Source: Buttiauxella gaviniae (lineage in GTDB: Bacteria > Pseudomonadota > Gammaproteobacteria > Enterobacterales > Enterobacteriaceae). From it: a DNA stretch of 64,000 nt. The notes under the pieces are model-generated. The model had not been told where the DNA came from and ran no database searches. It saw only the letters and a program-made list of their open reading frames with translations. Below, piece by piece: positions 1-7,988 of the stretch; the first letter of the stretch is position 1, and the number at the start of each line of letters is the position of its first letter. The position numbers and the translations under genes are program-made. Where the stretch lies: contig NZ_JBFMVT010000002.1 of assembly GCF_040786275.1 (NCBI RefSeq), forward strand, positions 1,612,001 to 1,676,000, written 5' to 3'.

Positions 1-508
1 TGAAGCGTTCGCCCAGGCCATAAACCGTTTCGCCGACGCCCAAATCCAGGCGCTCGAACATATGCGTATTCCCGGTATTGGCATCCTGCACGTAGCCGTT
101 ATTTTTCACCGCACTGCCGGTGATGCGCACGCCATCGCGCAGGAAATCCAGCGCCCAGTCGTTGCCTTTGGTGACGCGCACCGCCAGGTTGCCGCTTTTC
201 AACTCGGCAAATTCAGCGGTGTTTTGCATCTCAACTTTTACGTCTTTGAGCACATTAAGCGGATAGTGTGGGCCGTTGTTTAACGCGCCCTGGAAATGTT
301 CGATGCGCACGCCGACCACGCCTTCCTGCGGCGAGAAGAAACGCAGCGTAAACAGCGGCGTATCAAGCTGGTTGCCACGTTCGCGGACGTCCTTCATCCC
401 CGCGTACACCACCATTTCGTTCCCGCGCGGCTCCACGTCGAACACTTGAATCGGGTGAATCAACGCAAGCCCCGGCTGAATAAGCCAGTTACCGTCACTA
501 ATTTTCAT
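1..508 (-). CDS. yicI: Alpha-xylosidase YicI, N-terminal part (cut by window edge)
   Basis: Glycoside hydrolase family 31 enzyme that releases xylose from alpha-xylosides in the cytoplasm. Only the first 169 codons lie in the window. The reverse strand reads [14 protein letters not shown] at the start and later [32 protein letters not shown], which matches E. coli YicI almost word for word. The ATG at 506-508 fixes the start. The catalytic domain lies beyond the left edge. In E. coli the transporter gene yicJ sits between selC and yicI; here the 282 bases between yicI and selC hold no such gene, so yicI seems to be without its usual partner on this side. Confidence 0.95.
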   Translation of the reverse strand, partial: MKISDGNWLIQPGLALIHPIQVFDVEPRGNEMVVYAGMKDVRERGNQLDTPLFTLRFFSPQEGVVGVRIEHFQGALNNGPHYPLNVLKDVKVEMQNTAEFAELKSGNLAVRVTKGNDWALDFLRDGVRITGSAVKNNGYVQDANTGNTHMFERLDLGVGETVYGLGERF

Positions 509-790
509 AATGCAGTCCTTTGAATGCTGGAATGTAGATTTCTACGGTTTTAAAGCATCGGGGACAGGGCGTGAATTCTGTAATCTCGTTATCAGATTAC
601 GATTCTTGATAAGTGTGAGCGGAGTCGCTCTCTCAAAGGGATCAGAAATGCTAAACGCGTGGATTGTGAACGATTTAATTGATCAGGCTAATGGTTTCAG
701 TGAAATGATTGGCGAAAGGGAAAACCATTGTTTGGTACCGGCGAGAAACCAGGTATACTGCGCACCGCCTCCATGTAGCAATCGAGGCCA

Positions 791-885
791 GGAAGATCGT
801 CGTCTCCGGTGAGGCGGCTGGACTTCAACTCCAGTTGGTGCCGCCAGCGGTGCCGGGCAGGTTCGACTCCTGTGATCTTCCGCCA
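791..885 (+). tRNA. selC: Selenocysteine tRNA (UCA anticodon)
   Basis: A 95-base tRNA beginning GGAAGATCGTCG and ending in CCTGTGATCTTCC plus an encoded GCCA. The acceptor stem pairs GGAAGATC with GATCTTCC, an 8-bp stem typical of tRNA-Sec, and the anticodon loop reads ACTTCAACT, with TCA at the anticodon position. The long variable arm (GGTGCCGCCAGCGGTGCC) is also diagnostic. It decodes UGA in fdoG within the same window. The 3' end of selC is a known integration site for P4-type satellites and pathogenicity islands, and an AT-rich accessory segment begins directly after it. Confidence 0.97.
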
Positions 886-985
886 AACTCTTTTTAACAA
901 TACCCGAGTTTGCTCATATTAATTGTTCGTCATCTACATCACTATTACGCAACCCAAGATATGATCCGAAAATATTTTTTGTATT

Positions 986-991
986 TATAAT
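986..991 (+). promoter_or_regulatory. Likely -10 box for the ATPase/DUF4435 pair
   Basis: TATAAT lies 15 bases before the ATG at 1007, preceded by a very AT-rich stretch; AGGGAG at 996-1001 is the ribosome binding site. No clear -35 box is visible, so this is a plausible but unproven promoter. Confidence 0.45.
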
Positions 992-1006
992 GTATAGGGA
1001 GATTGT

Positions 1007-2368
1007 ATGAAAATATCAAAGATAGAGTTTATCAAATTATTCGGTGTTTTTGATCACTCAATAAACCTTAATGAAGAAGGAGGTATAACAATAATAATAG
1101 GAGAAAATGGATTAGGAAAAACAGTCATTCTAGAAGCAATTAACGCCCTTTTCAATCGACAGTATAATTTTTTTCATAAAATCACCTTTGAAAAACTCAT
1201 TATTACTTTCGATACAAAAGATACATGGAGCTTTCGGAAAGGAAAGCAGCAAACAAATGCTTCACAATTATTTATAACAAAGGGTGCAAATGGAAAGAAT
1301 GAAAGTAAAGAATATTTGATCAAGGATGGATTGCCACCAAATATATCAAAGCATGATTTATTTAAAAGACGAATGATGCAAAGAGAATATTTAAGAAGGA
1401 GAAACATTCAATTTGCTGAGAATATATATGATTCGCGCCTTATTGATGGTTCTATCATAAATGAAATGGATATGATTGAAAGAAGCATTTGGAATGAGCA
1501 TCTAATTAATGAGTATGACTCACATAATGATAAAAATGTTCAAAATCCAAAATGGTTTGAAGAAGCTTTAGATGCGATAAATATTAGGCTAATTGAAACC
1601 CAGAGAATAATAGGCCGAAAAGATTTAAATAGCGATGTCATTCTTAATCCGGTGGAATATTACTCGAAAGAGTTGAAAGAGATGATAGTCCAAGCGGTTA
1701 AAGAATCATCGAATGTTGCATCTTCTCTTGATAGTACTTATCCAAACAGGCTAATTTCAGAATTAAAAAGAGGTGCTGATGACTCTTTTGAAGAACTCAA
1801 TGACGCCTTAGCAAAATTAAATGATAGAAGGAAATTATTGTCCTCTGTTGGACTTATTATAGATTCAGAAGATAATGATTTGCTTCAGATTGAAAAAAAT
1901 CAAGAGGATCTTATAACCATATTAAAAATATATATTGATGATAGCCATAAAAAACTAGCTCCCTTCGAGGAAATTTCTAAAAAAATAAAATTATTTAAAG
2001 AAATCATCAACACACGTTTTAAACATAAAAAATTAGAAGTAACACAAGGTGAAGGCATTACATTTAAATCGACTGTAATAACAAACAGGGACAATAAATC
2101 AGTTAATATCCCATCAACCGGTTTATCATCAGGAGAACAAAATGAATTAATATTATTTTACAAGCTGATATTTAATTCGCAACCTAATGATATGATCCTC
2201 ATTGATGAACCTGAACTTTCATTACATATATCCTGGCAGAATAAATTCATAGAAGATATAAAAGATATTATATCAATTAATGACCTATCGGTTATTATTG
2301 CAACTCACTCACCAGACATCATCAGCCATAATTGGGAGTTAATGATTGAATTGCAAGGAGTAGAGTAA
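1007..2368 (+). CDS. AAA/ABC-type ATPase, AriA-like (PARIS-type defence)
   Basis: A 453-aa SMC/OLD-like ATPase. Walker A is GENGLGKT (residues 32-39), the ABC-type signature is LSSGEQ (373-378), Walker B is MILIDE (396-401) and the H-loop is ATHSPD (432-437). Between the ends lies a lysine- and glutamate-rich helical region that could form a coiled coil. The stop codon abuts the ATG of the next gene, a DUF4435 protein, so both are one transcription unit. An ATPase of this class next to a DUF4435 gene is the layout of PARIS (AriA plus AriB), which senses phage anti-restriction proteins. The gene is far more AT-rich than its surroundings, which suggests transfer. Assignment to PARIS is inference; other ATPase/TOPRIM pairs (OLD or Gabija relatives) are the main alternatives. 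Confidence 0.75.
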   Translation: MKISKIEFIKLFGVFDHSINLNEEGGITIIIGENGLGKTVILEAINALFNRQYNFFHKITFEKLIITFDTKDTWSFRKGKQQTNASQLFITKGANGKNESKEYLIKDGLPPNISKHDLFKRRMMQREYLRRRNIQFAENIYDSRLIDGSIINEMDMIERSIWNEHLINEYDSHNDKNVQNPKWFEEALDAINIRLIETQRIIGRKDLNSDVILNPVEYYSKELKEMIVQAVKESSNVASSLDSTYPNRLISELKRGADDSFEELNDALAKLNDRRKLLSSVGLIIDSEDNDLLQIEKNQEDLITILKIYIDDSHKKLAPFEEISKKIKLFKEIINTRFKHKKLEVTQGEGITFKSTVITNRDNKSVNIPSTGLSSGEQNELILFYKLIFNSQPNDMILIDEPELSLHISWQNKFIEDIKDIISINDLSVIIATHSPDIISHNWELMIELQGVE

Positions 2369-3262
2369 ATGTTTTGTGATCATATTACTCCAGACAGAAC
2401 TGCAAATGCAATTATTCAGGATAAAAGTTTTAATGGCTATTATTTATTTATAGAAGGCATTAAAGATTTAAAAACTTACAAAAAATTAATGAGTAAGGAT
2501 GTAAAACTGCAAGTCACATTTGGAAAACATAATATGAGGAAAATAAAAGACATACTACAAGAAAGAGAATATAAAAAATTTATTGGGATACGAGATGCTG
2601 ATTTTCTTCGTTTAGAGGGGAATGAAAAATTCGATAACAATTATAATGAATGCATATTTCCAACAGATGAGCATGATTCAGAAGGAATGATAATAAATAG
2701 TGATGCTTTATATGATTTCATTGATTCCGTTTCAAATGAGAAAAACATAGCATTATTTACTGAAAAATATGGGGAGATTAGAAATGTGATATATGAATTA
2801 TGCTATCCATTAGCATGCTTGAGACTAGCTAACAAAAAAAACAACTTAGGATTGGCATTTAAGCCAGTAAAACCTGAAGGCAATAAGTTCAAGATAAAGA
2901 AATTCATCTCAGAAGAAAATTTTTCATATTTAGGTCATGAAAAGATGATAAATACAATAGTTGAATACTCAACTAATCGTGGTGGAAAAATAACCTCCCG
3001 AGAACAGATACTATCTTGCCTAACAAATGAAATATCGTCTAACCATGATATTAAACAAATAATCAATGGCCATGATATAGCAGAGGTCTTATATTTGATT
3101 AGTAAAAAGGGACTCAAAAGCCTTAGTAAAACTATTAATGATTCCGGATGCGTGGAAGAGATGCTCCGTCTAGCATATAATTACGATTATTTCTCAACAA
3201 CATCTGTTTTTAAAAAAATAATTAGCTACCAAAATACTAATGGCATAGAGTTATTGCGCTAA
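2369..3262 (+). CDS. DUF4435 TOPRIM-like protein, AriB-like effector candidate
   Basis: A 297-aa protein with features of DUF4435. LFIEGIKD (residues 26-33) carries a likely catalytic Glu29, IRDADF (74-79) carries the DxD pair Asp76/Asp78, and TDEHDSEGMI (99-108) is a further acidic motif. This E...DxD layout resembles TOPRIM nucleases. In PARIS the DUF4435 protein AriB is held by the ATPase AriA and, once released, cleaves host tRNA. The ATG follows the stop of the ATPase gene with no gap, with GGAG upstream inside that gene, so the two are probably translationally coupled. Base composition is as AT-rich as in its partner. Nuclease activity is inferred, not shown. Confidence 0.7.
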   Translation: MFCDHITPDRTANAIIQDKSFNGYYLFIEGIKDLKTYKKLMSKDVKLQVTFGKHNMRKIKDILQEREYKKFIGIRDADFLRLEGNEKFDNNYNECIFPTDEHDSEGMIINSDALYDFIDSVSNEKNIALFTEKYGEIRNVIYELCYPLACLRLANKKNNLGLAFKPVKPEGNKFKIKKFISEENFSYLGHEKMINTIVEYSTNRGGKITSREQILSCLTNEISSNHDIKQIINGHDIAEVLYLISKKGLKSLSKTINDSGCVEEMLRLAYNYDYFSTTSVFKKIISYQNTNGIELLR

Positions 3263-3327
3263 ATTTCCATTTAGATTTAAAAATTCATTTGCATATTATT
3301 ATTTAATAAAATATATGGGTAATACAT

Positions 3328-3513
3328 CTAATTATTACCCTTCAACCTCTCCAGTTCCTTCCTTCCCAACGTCTTTAACCAATTCCCAAGACTCATACCC
3401 GCTTCTTTCGCTGCAACTTCAAATTGAGCTTTCAGCTCTGGTGAGATCCTGATCTGAAAAGCAGGATTTTTACCGGAAGCAGACTGCTTAGCATCATATT
3501 TGACCGTTGACAT
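3328..3513 (-). CDS. Ribbon-helix-helix (Arc/HicB-type) DNA-binding protein
   Basis: A 61-aa protein beginning MSTVKYDAK and containing FQIRISPELKAQFEVAAKEA, typical of a ribbon-helix-helix DNA-binding domain, followed by a basic tail (GRKELERLKG). I chose the ATG at 3513 over an upstream one at 3552 because AAGGG lies 7 bases before it. It is divergent from the 176-aa gene at 3647, and the 133 bases between them hold two inverted repeats (ACCCT/AGGGT and AGTA/TACT). It may therefore control its own gene and its neighbour. No toxin lies next to it on the same strand. Confidence 0.75.
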   Translation of the reverse strand: MSTVKYDAKQSASGKNPAFQIRISPELKAQFEVAAKEAGMSLGNWLKTLGRKELERLKGNN

Positions 3514-3646
3514 GTATGTACCCTTGAGTCTATTGTGGTTATTAAGGTACACACCCTATCACAGGGTCACCTGAAAAAAAACGCCCCCGAATAGTATTAC
3601 GAGTACTAGACGAGGGCTCACCACAAACGTTAAGGAAACTAACGCC

Positions 3647-4177
3647 ATGGCTAACACCAATAGTACCACAATCACCAATCCTGAAATCATCTGCCCGCCG
3701 CAAGTTAATGAAACGGCGATTGCTACGCTGCTCAAAACTCCGCTTGGCGCGACGATGGATTTATTTCAGGTACTCGAAAGCTGCCAGCAGCACGTCGATG
3801 CGCTTATAGAAAACGATAACAACACCGAGTGCATGGCGCTTTGCGGGCGGTTGCTTGCCGGGCTGGAAGTGCTGAAATACGCATTAAAAGCGCCATTGCC
3901 TGCGCATCTTATTGAGCGCCTGACGGTGGATGTGGCGGAGCCTGATAATTATCGCGGTGCGCTTTCTACCGATTCGGAAACCCTACGGGAATATTGCGTA
4001 GCGCTAACTATATTATTGCTGCAACGCCAGCAGTCATCTGAGCAGGAAGAACACATCACCGGATTATTATTCGAGTTGGTTAACGTTCTGGTCGAAGATT
4101 TGAAAACGCCGCGTTTTGTTCGTACAGAAGGTGGGCTGGCAATGATTAGTGGCGAGGCGGTGCCGGCAATTCACTAA
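3647..4177 (+). CDS. Hypothetical protein of accessory-element family (paralogue of 21436-21882)
   Basis: A 176-aa acidic, mostly helical protein of unknown function without signal peptide or membrane segment. The C-terminal half carries PLPAHLIERLTVD, then TGLLFELVNVL and TPRFVRT. The 148-aa protein at 21436 shares the same blocks (PIPEHLIESFTVD, TGLLFELTNYF, APRFVRT), so the two are paralogues. Its family signature and the setting near selC, a divergent ribbon-helix-helix gene and HicAB, point to a satellite-phage or genomic-island origin. The ATG is preceded by AAGGAAACTAACGCC. Base composition is close to the chromosome, unlike the AT-rich pair upstream. Confidence 0.8.
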   Translation: MANTNSTTITNPEIICPPQVNETAIATLLKTPLGATMDLFQVLESCQQHVDALIENDNNTECMALCGRLLAGLEVLKYALKAPLPAHLIERLTVDVAEPDNYRGALSTDSETLREYCVALTILLLQRQQSSEQEEHITGLLFELVNVLVEDLKTPRFVRTEGGLAMISGEAVPAIH

Positions 4178-4309
4178 CCTTTATTGTACGAGTGAAGGAT
4201 GGCTATAACCGCGCGGTAATTCGTGCCCCCTTCACTTCCTTAATACACACTTCTCGGTGGTATTATTTTTTGATACCATCGAATAACAAGGAAGTCATAC
4301 TACACTTGT

Positions 4310-4567
4310 ATGAAACGACAACATCAAAGGACGTTGGAGGCGATCTATCGTCGTCCCGTGGCAGGTTCTCTGGAATGGCGGGACTTTAAAGCGTTAATGA
4401 TTTCGCTGGGGGCAGAGGTAGATGTAAGTGCCGCTGGATCGCGAGAAGCATTCACATTACGGGAAGAGGTTCGTGTGTATCACCGACCACATCCGCATTC
4501 GACGATGGATAAAGGTGCCGTAAATGCGACCCGCATCTGGTTAGAAAGTATGGGAATCAAACCATGA
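4310..4567 (+). CDS. hicA: HicA-family toxin
   Basis: An 85-aa basic protein of the HicA mRNA-interferase family, which folds like a double-stranded RNA-binding domain. LEWRDFKALMISLGAEV (residues 21-37) is the first helix region, and VYHRPHPHSTMDKGAV (56-71) is the characteristic C-terminal motif. The usual GSH or GSR turn appears as AGSREAF (42-48). Its stop overlaps the start of the next gene by 4 bases (ATGA), the usual toxin-first layout of hicAB. It should cleave mRNA when the antitoxin is lost. Confidence 0.85.
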   Translation: MKRQHQRTLEAIYRRPVAGSLEWRDFKALMISLGAEVDVSAAGSREAFTLREEVRVYHRPHPHSTMDKGAVNATRIWLESMGIKP

Positions 4568-4908
4568 ATAACATTATTAAAATTGATGGCCACACCGCTA
4601 TTGTTAGCTTCGACCCAGACATTGAAATGTTTCGCGGCGAGTTCGTTGGCTTAAACGGCGGTGCAGATTTTTACGCCTATAGTGTGCAGGAATTGAAAAC
4701 AGAGGGAGCCGAATCTCTTAAATTCTTTCTTGATACATGTCGTGCAAAAAACATTGAGCCTTATAAATCATACAGCGGGAAGATTTCTGCTCGTCTAACG
4801 CCTGAAGACCATGCGGCTCTTGAACGTATCGCGCTGGCATGCGGCGAGAGTATTAATCAGTTACTCAATCAGGGCGCAAAATTAATCATTAAGCAACATG
4901 ATGCGTGA
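4564..4908 (+). CDS. hicB: HicB-family antitoxin
   Basis: A 114-aa antitoxin. The N-terminal part (IIKIDGHTAIVSFDPDIEMF, then GEFVGLNGGADFYA) is the partial RNase H-like HicB fold that blocks the toxin. The C-terminal part (SGKISARLTPEDHAALERI) is a ribbon-helix-helix DNA-binding domain that would autoregulate the operon. Its start overlaps the hicA stop by 4 bases. A strong terminator follows 33 bases downstream. Confidence 0.88.
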   Translation: MNNIIKIDGHTAIVSFDPDIEMFRGEFVGLNGGADFYAYSVQELKTEGAESLKFFLDTCRAKNIEPYKSYSGKISARLTPEDHAALERIALACGESINQLLNQGAKLIIKQHDA

Positions 4909-4940
4909 TTAGCGGTGCAGGAATTAATCAGGTTTTGTTA

Positions 4941-4972
4941 GGCGGATTAGCTTGCGACATCCGCCATTTTTT
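4941..4972 (+). terminator. Rho-independent terminator after hicAB
   Basis: GGCGGAT (4941-4947) pairs with ATCCGCC (4959-4965) and is followed by a T run (4967-4972). Confidence 0.85.
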
Positions 4973-5135
4973 AAAGCAACTCCTTCATCCACGCGTCACC
5001 TTCACGCTCTTCTTTGTCACTCCAGCATGTGAGATACTTTGCCGATATTGTTCCCGCCACAAAAACTTATCTGGCGTAAACAAACGAAAACAATGGGTTA
5101 CGTGATACGTAGCCTTTTTTAATGCCTTATATACC
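4973..5135. other. Intergenic stretch with possible gene remnant
   Basis: Between the hicAB terminator and the palindromic repeat no complete gene is visible. On the minus strand an open frame without a start codon ends in WMKELL at 4971 and contains SDKEEREGDAW; it could be the tail of a decayed gene, but it is only about 31 codons long and I do not recognise it. Confidence 0.3.
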
Positions 5136-5250
5136 CCGTCATACTTCAAGTTGCATGTGCATTGGCTTTCCTCGCTCACCCCAGTCACTTACTGGAGTAA
5201 GCTCTTGGGGATTCACTGCGTCGCCGCCTGCCTGCAACTCGAATTATTTT
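5136..5250. repeat. YPAL-like imperfect palindromic repeat, copy 1
   Basis: About 115 bases that begin ATACTTCAAGTTGCA and end TGCAACTCGAATTATTTT, so the ends are inverted copies of each other. A second, diverged copy lies at 32437-32558 (TTTCAAGTTG ... CAACTCGAACTATTTT, with a shared CACCCCAGTCAC core). It resembles the YPAL-type palindromic elements of enterobacteria. It sits directly before the ATG at 5285 and may form an RNA hairpin in that gene's leader. Confidence 0.65.
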
Positions 5251-5284
5251 GGCTATAAAGCAGGCAGCAATTGAAGAGGTTTTT

Positions 5285-5644
5285 ATGAATTGGGATGTGT
5301 TGAAGTGGTTGATTGGCATCTACTTTGGCTGTTTTTTTGGTCTTCTCAAAGTCGCCTACTCTGACCCCAAATTTTATCTTGATTACATAGATAAAAAACT
5401 CACCTGGTTCTGTTACACCTGCATGATAGCCTTCGGCGCCTTCTGGTACGGGCTTTATGCGTGCAGAAACTACACGATAGAAAACATCGACCTGATATCT
5501 GAACAGCTTAGCCATCTGGACAAAGAATATAGCTTTGTGACTTCCTATCTTCTTGTTTTGATTATTACGTCCTGTTTGTCATTTGCCGCCAGCCTTTTAT
5601 TTATTGATGTTGCGCGTAGAAAACAAGCTCATTTGAGCTCTTAA
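5285..5644 (+). CDS. Small hypothetical inner-membrane protein
   Basis: A 119-aa protein of unknown function. Hydrophobic segments lie at about residues 8-24 (LIGIYFGCFFGLLKVAY), 39-58 (FCYTCMIAFGAFWYGLYAC) and 85-107 (YLLVLIITSCLSFAASLLF), which suggests three membrane helices. I chose the ATG at 5285, preceded by GAAGAGG, over an upstream in-frame start at 5249 that lies inside the palindromic repeat. It stands alone between two terminators. Nothing points to a function. Confidence 0.75.
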   Translation: MNWDVLKWLIGIYFGCFFGLLKVAYSDPKFYLDYIDKKLTWFCYTCMIAFGAFWYGLYACRNYTIENIDLISEQLSHLDKEYSFVTSYLLVLIITSCLSFAASLLFIDVARRKQAHLSS

Positions 5645-5670
5645 AAGCGTTAAGACCTTGAACACGTTAA

Positions 5671-5706
5671 AAAACCGTATGGTAAAGCCATGCGGTTTTT
5701 TTGTTT
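5671..5706 (+). terminator. Rho-independent terminator after the membrane-protein gene
   Basis: AAAACCGTATGG and CCATGCGGTTTTTTT form a hairpin with one mismatch, followed by more T bases. Confidence 0.85.
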
Positions 5707-5815
5707 TACAGCCTGGCCGCGCCATAGCTCCAAAAACCCTTCTTAATACACCTTAACAATCTGTCTCACGCTCAGCGGTTAATATTCCCTTCTACTTTCA
5801 AAGGGAATATTCAGC

Positions 5816-6037
5816 ATGAAAAAATTATTAGCAGTTCTGCTATTAGGCGGCGTGGCTTTGTCTGTTACCGCTTGTTCAAGTGACTATGTGATGTCGACCA
5901 AAACGGGGGAAATGATTGTGACGCAAGGAAAACCGGAAGTGGATAAAGGCACGGGCATGACGCGCTACACCGACGAGCAAGGCAACGAGCGCCAGATTAA
6001 TAATGACCAAATCGTGCAGATGATTAAGAAAGATTGA
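5816..6037 (+). CDS. YgdI/YgdR-family small lipoprotein
   Basis: A 73-aa lipoprotein precursor. The signal peptide MKKLLAVLLLGGVALSVTAC ends in a lipobox with Cys20. The mature part (YVMSTKTGEMIVTQGKPEVD, then MTRYTDEQGNERQINNDQI) is the SH3-like YgdI/YgdR domain (DUF903), whose function is unknown. Asp at position +3 (CSSD) rather than +2 is compatible with outer-membrane targeting. It is a monocistronic gene with a strong hairpin downstream. It is a paralogue type rather than a certain ygdI or ygdR orthologue because the surroundings differ from E. coli. Confidence 0.88.
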   Translation: MKKLLAVLLLGGVALSVTACSSDYVMSTKTGEMIVTQGKPEVDKGTGMTRYTDEQGNERQINNDQIVQMIKKD

Positions 6038-6049
6038 TTTGCTGTGCAG

Positions 6050-6077
6050 ATACCAGCCAGCTCATGCTGGCTGGTAT
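6050..6077. terminator. Bidirectional hairpin between lipoprotein and esterase genes
   Basis: ATACCAGCCAGC (6050-6061) and GCTGGCTGGTAT (6066-6077) form a perfect 12-bp stem with a 4-base loop between two convergent genes. There is no long T run, so termination efficiency is uncertain. Confidence 0.65.
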
Positions 6078-6083
6078 CGCGTA

Positions 6084-6998
6084 TTAGCGTGGTTGACCGA
6101 CCCGCCACGCGACATCACGCATGGCATCGCGGGCTGCCTGGCTGATACCACCAAGCTGGAAAAAGCCGTGGATCACGCCGAGATAGCGCTGGCAGGTGGA
6201 CTCAACGCCCTGGTCCATCAGGCACTCATGCAAGACCTCGCCTTCATTGCGAAGGGGATCGTATTCAGCAGTGATGATATGTACCGGTGGCAGGCCTGCA
6301 AAATCTTCACGAAATAATGGACTGGCTTCTTCATCCATTGGGTCAAGATCGGGCATATAGGCTTCGTAGCCGGAAAGCAGCGTATCGCGGGTGATGATGT
6401 AGTCGTAGCCATTTTCCTGATAGCTGACAGATTCCGCCGTCGCGTCCAACATCGGGTAAATCAGCATGAGCCGCGCAGGCAGCCAGTTTCCCGCACTTTT
6501 CAGGCGCAGAGCCGTCACCAGGGCAATATGCCCACCCGCACTGTCACCCGCGAGCGTCATTCGTTCACGATCCACTTCCAGTTGATCAGCCGCTTGCCAG
6601 ATAGCGTCCGCGGCACGCTCAGCATCATCATGCGCTGCCGGATAAGTGTGCTCTGGGGCCACGCGATACTGAACGGCAATCACCCGGCAACTACCGTAAT
6701 AGCAAAGCTGGCGTAACGGGTTGTCATGGGTTTCAAACCCACCGCTAACAAAGCAACCGCCGTGGTAGTAGATCACGGCGGGTAGTGATCTGGTCGCATT
6801 TAGCGGGGAAAATATGCGTAACGTGCAGCCATCAAGACTGATTTCTTTCACGTCGACACGGGTTTCCGTTTCGCCCGCTAAAACAGTGCTGGCGATATAC
6901 CCTGCCCGGCGTTCGGCAAAAGTTTGTTGGCGTGAAGAAGGGCGGCCAGAGTCGATAAATTCATCAACCAGCCCGGCGATTGCGGGTTCGAGGGACAT
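6084..6998 (-). CDS. Alpha/beta-hydrolase, HSL-type esterase
   Basis: A 304-aa carboxylesterase of the hormone-sensitive-lipase group. YYHGGCF (residues 77-83) is the oxyanion-hole HGG motif. GDSAGG (151-156) holds the nucleophile Ser153, AEYDPLRNE the acid Asp247 and GVIHGFF the base His277, so the triad is complete. No signal peptide is visible, so it should act in the cytoplasm. It lies downstream of fdhE on the same strand, separated by 60 bases, and its physiological substrate is unknown. The family hydrolyses short acyl esters. Confidence 0.88.
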   Translation of the reverse strand: MSLEPAIAGLVDEFIDSGRPSSRQQTFAERRAGYIASTVLAGETETRVDVKEISLDGCTLRIFSPLNATRSLPAVIYYHGGCFVSGGFETHDNPLRQLCYYGSCRVIAVQYRVAPEHTYPAAHDDAERAADAIWQAADQLEVDRERMTLAGDSAGGHIALVTALRLKSAGNWLPARLMLIYPMLDATAESVSYQENGYDYIITRDTLLSGYEAYMPDLDPMDEEASPLFREDFAGLPPVHIITAEYDPLRNEGEVLHECLMDQGVESTCQRYLGVIHGFFQLGGISQAARDAMRDVAWRVGQPR

Positions 6999-7058
6999 AC
7001 TGTGATCCTGTGTGATGACCAGGACGGATAAGCTAAAGCTCTCCGCCCTGGGAACTTA

Positions 7059-7988
7059 TTACTCCCCTTCCCCCGGGAACAGGAACGGGTTGATGCTGCT
7101 GCGGGCAAAGCCTTCTTGCTCCATGCGAGCATCCAGCACCAGCGAGGCTAAATCGTCGGCCACGGCTTCCACTTTGGCATCTTTTTCCTGATAGAGAATC
7201 TTCAGGTAAGTGCCGCAGTCGCCACAGCTTTCCGCTTTAATCGCTGACTGCTCGCTGTCGAGCGACCAGTAGTTCAAATCGCGGGTTTGCTCGCAGTTGC
7301 TGCATTTCACTCGCACCACGTGCCATTCGGTTTCGCACAGGTTGCAGTGCAAATAACGCAGGCCGCTGGTGCCGCCAATCTGCACGACGCTCGAAACGGG
7401 CACGGAGCCGCAAACCGGGCAGAACTGGCGCTGTTCGCCGTATTCTGCTTTTGCACGCCCTGGGATCAGGCTCGCCATTTGCGCCCAGTAAAGTGACAAC
7501 GCCGCCCAGATGAATGGCGCTTTGTCGCTGGAAACCAGCGCAAAATCGGCGTTAAACAGCGCGGTCGCCATCTCTTCCAGCTCTTGCGTTGATGCCTTTT
7601 CCAGGTTTTCGATAACCGCCAGGGCCTGGCCGCTCATCTCTGGTTTCAGCTCAGCAATGAGCGAACTCAGCAGGCGCTGCCAGTGCGGGTCGCGCGGCAG
7701 AACGTGGATATCCAACGGCGGCTTACCGGTTTCCGAAGATTTCTGAATCAGCGCGGTTAAATCCATTTGCAGCGGGTGGTCATACAGCACCACTTCCTGC
7801 GCGTGGGCGATCAGGGCCGCAAAGCGCAGGTAATCGCCCAAAGGATTATTGGTCGCCAGCTCGCGCAGGCGTTCTGCGCGGCGGTTGTAGAGGTTTTTCA
7901 GCCTGGGGAACAATAACGGCGGGATCGTCTCCGCCGTACGTTTATCGCTCGTCGCAAGCTGGTCTTGCGGGATTATGCGAATACTCAT
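7059..7988 (-). CDS. fdhE: Formate dehydrogenase accessory protein FdhE
   Basis: A 309-aa cytoplasmic maturation factor for Tat-exported formate dehydrogenases. Four CxxC pairs are visible (C190/C193, C215/C218, C229/C232, C255/C258), forming the rubredoxin-like iron-binding part of FdhE. The start overlaps the end of fdoI by 4 bases, so it is translated as the last gene of fdoG-fdoH-fdoI-fdhE. Length and order match E. coli. Confidence 0.96.
   Translation of the reverse strand: MSIRIIPQDQLATSDKRTAETIPPLLFPRLKNLYNRRAERLRELATNNPLGDYLRFAALIAHAQEVVLYDHPLQMDLTALIQKSSETGKPPLDIHVLPRDPHWQRLLSSLIAELKPEMSGQALAVIENLEKASTQELEEMATALFNADFALVSSDKAPFIWAALSLYWAQMASLIPGRAKAEYGEQRQFCPVCGSVPVSSVVQIGGTSGLRYLHCNLCETEWHVVRVKCSNCEQTRDLNYWSLDSEQSAIKAESCGDCGTYLKILYQEKDAKVEAVADDLASLVLDARMEQEGFARSSINPFLFPGEGE

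Noticed and set aside
683-900. Open frames overlapping selC on both strands
   Set aside because: They lie across the tRNA gene and its flanks, have no ribosome binding site and no protein-like composition.
1007-3262. Calling the ATPase pair Gabija or Septu
   Set aside because: Gabija needs a UvrD-like helicase and a fused ATPase-TOPRIM; Septu needs an HNH nuclease. Neither is here; the second gene is DUF4435-like.
886-6045. A second copy of the selC 3' end as attR
   Set aside because: I looked for GATCTTCCGCCA-like sequence downstream and saw none; an exact computational search would be needed to exclude a diverged copy.
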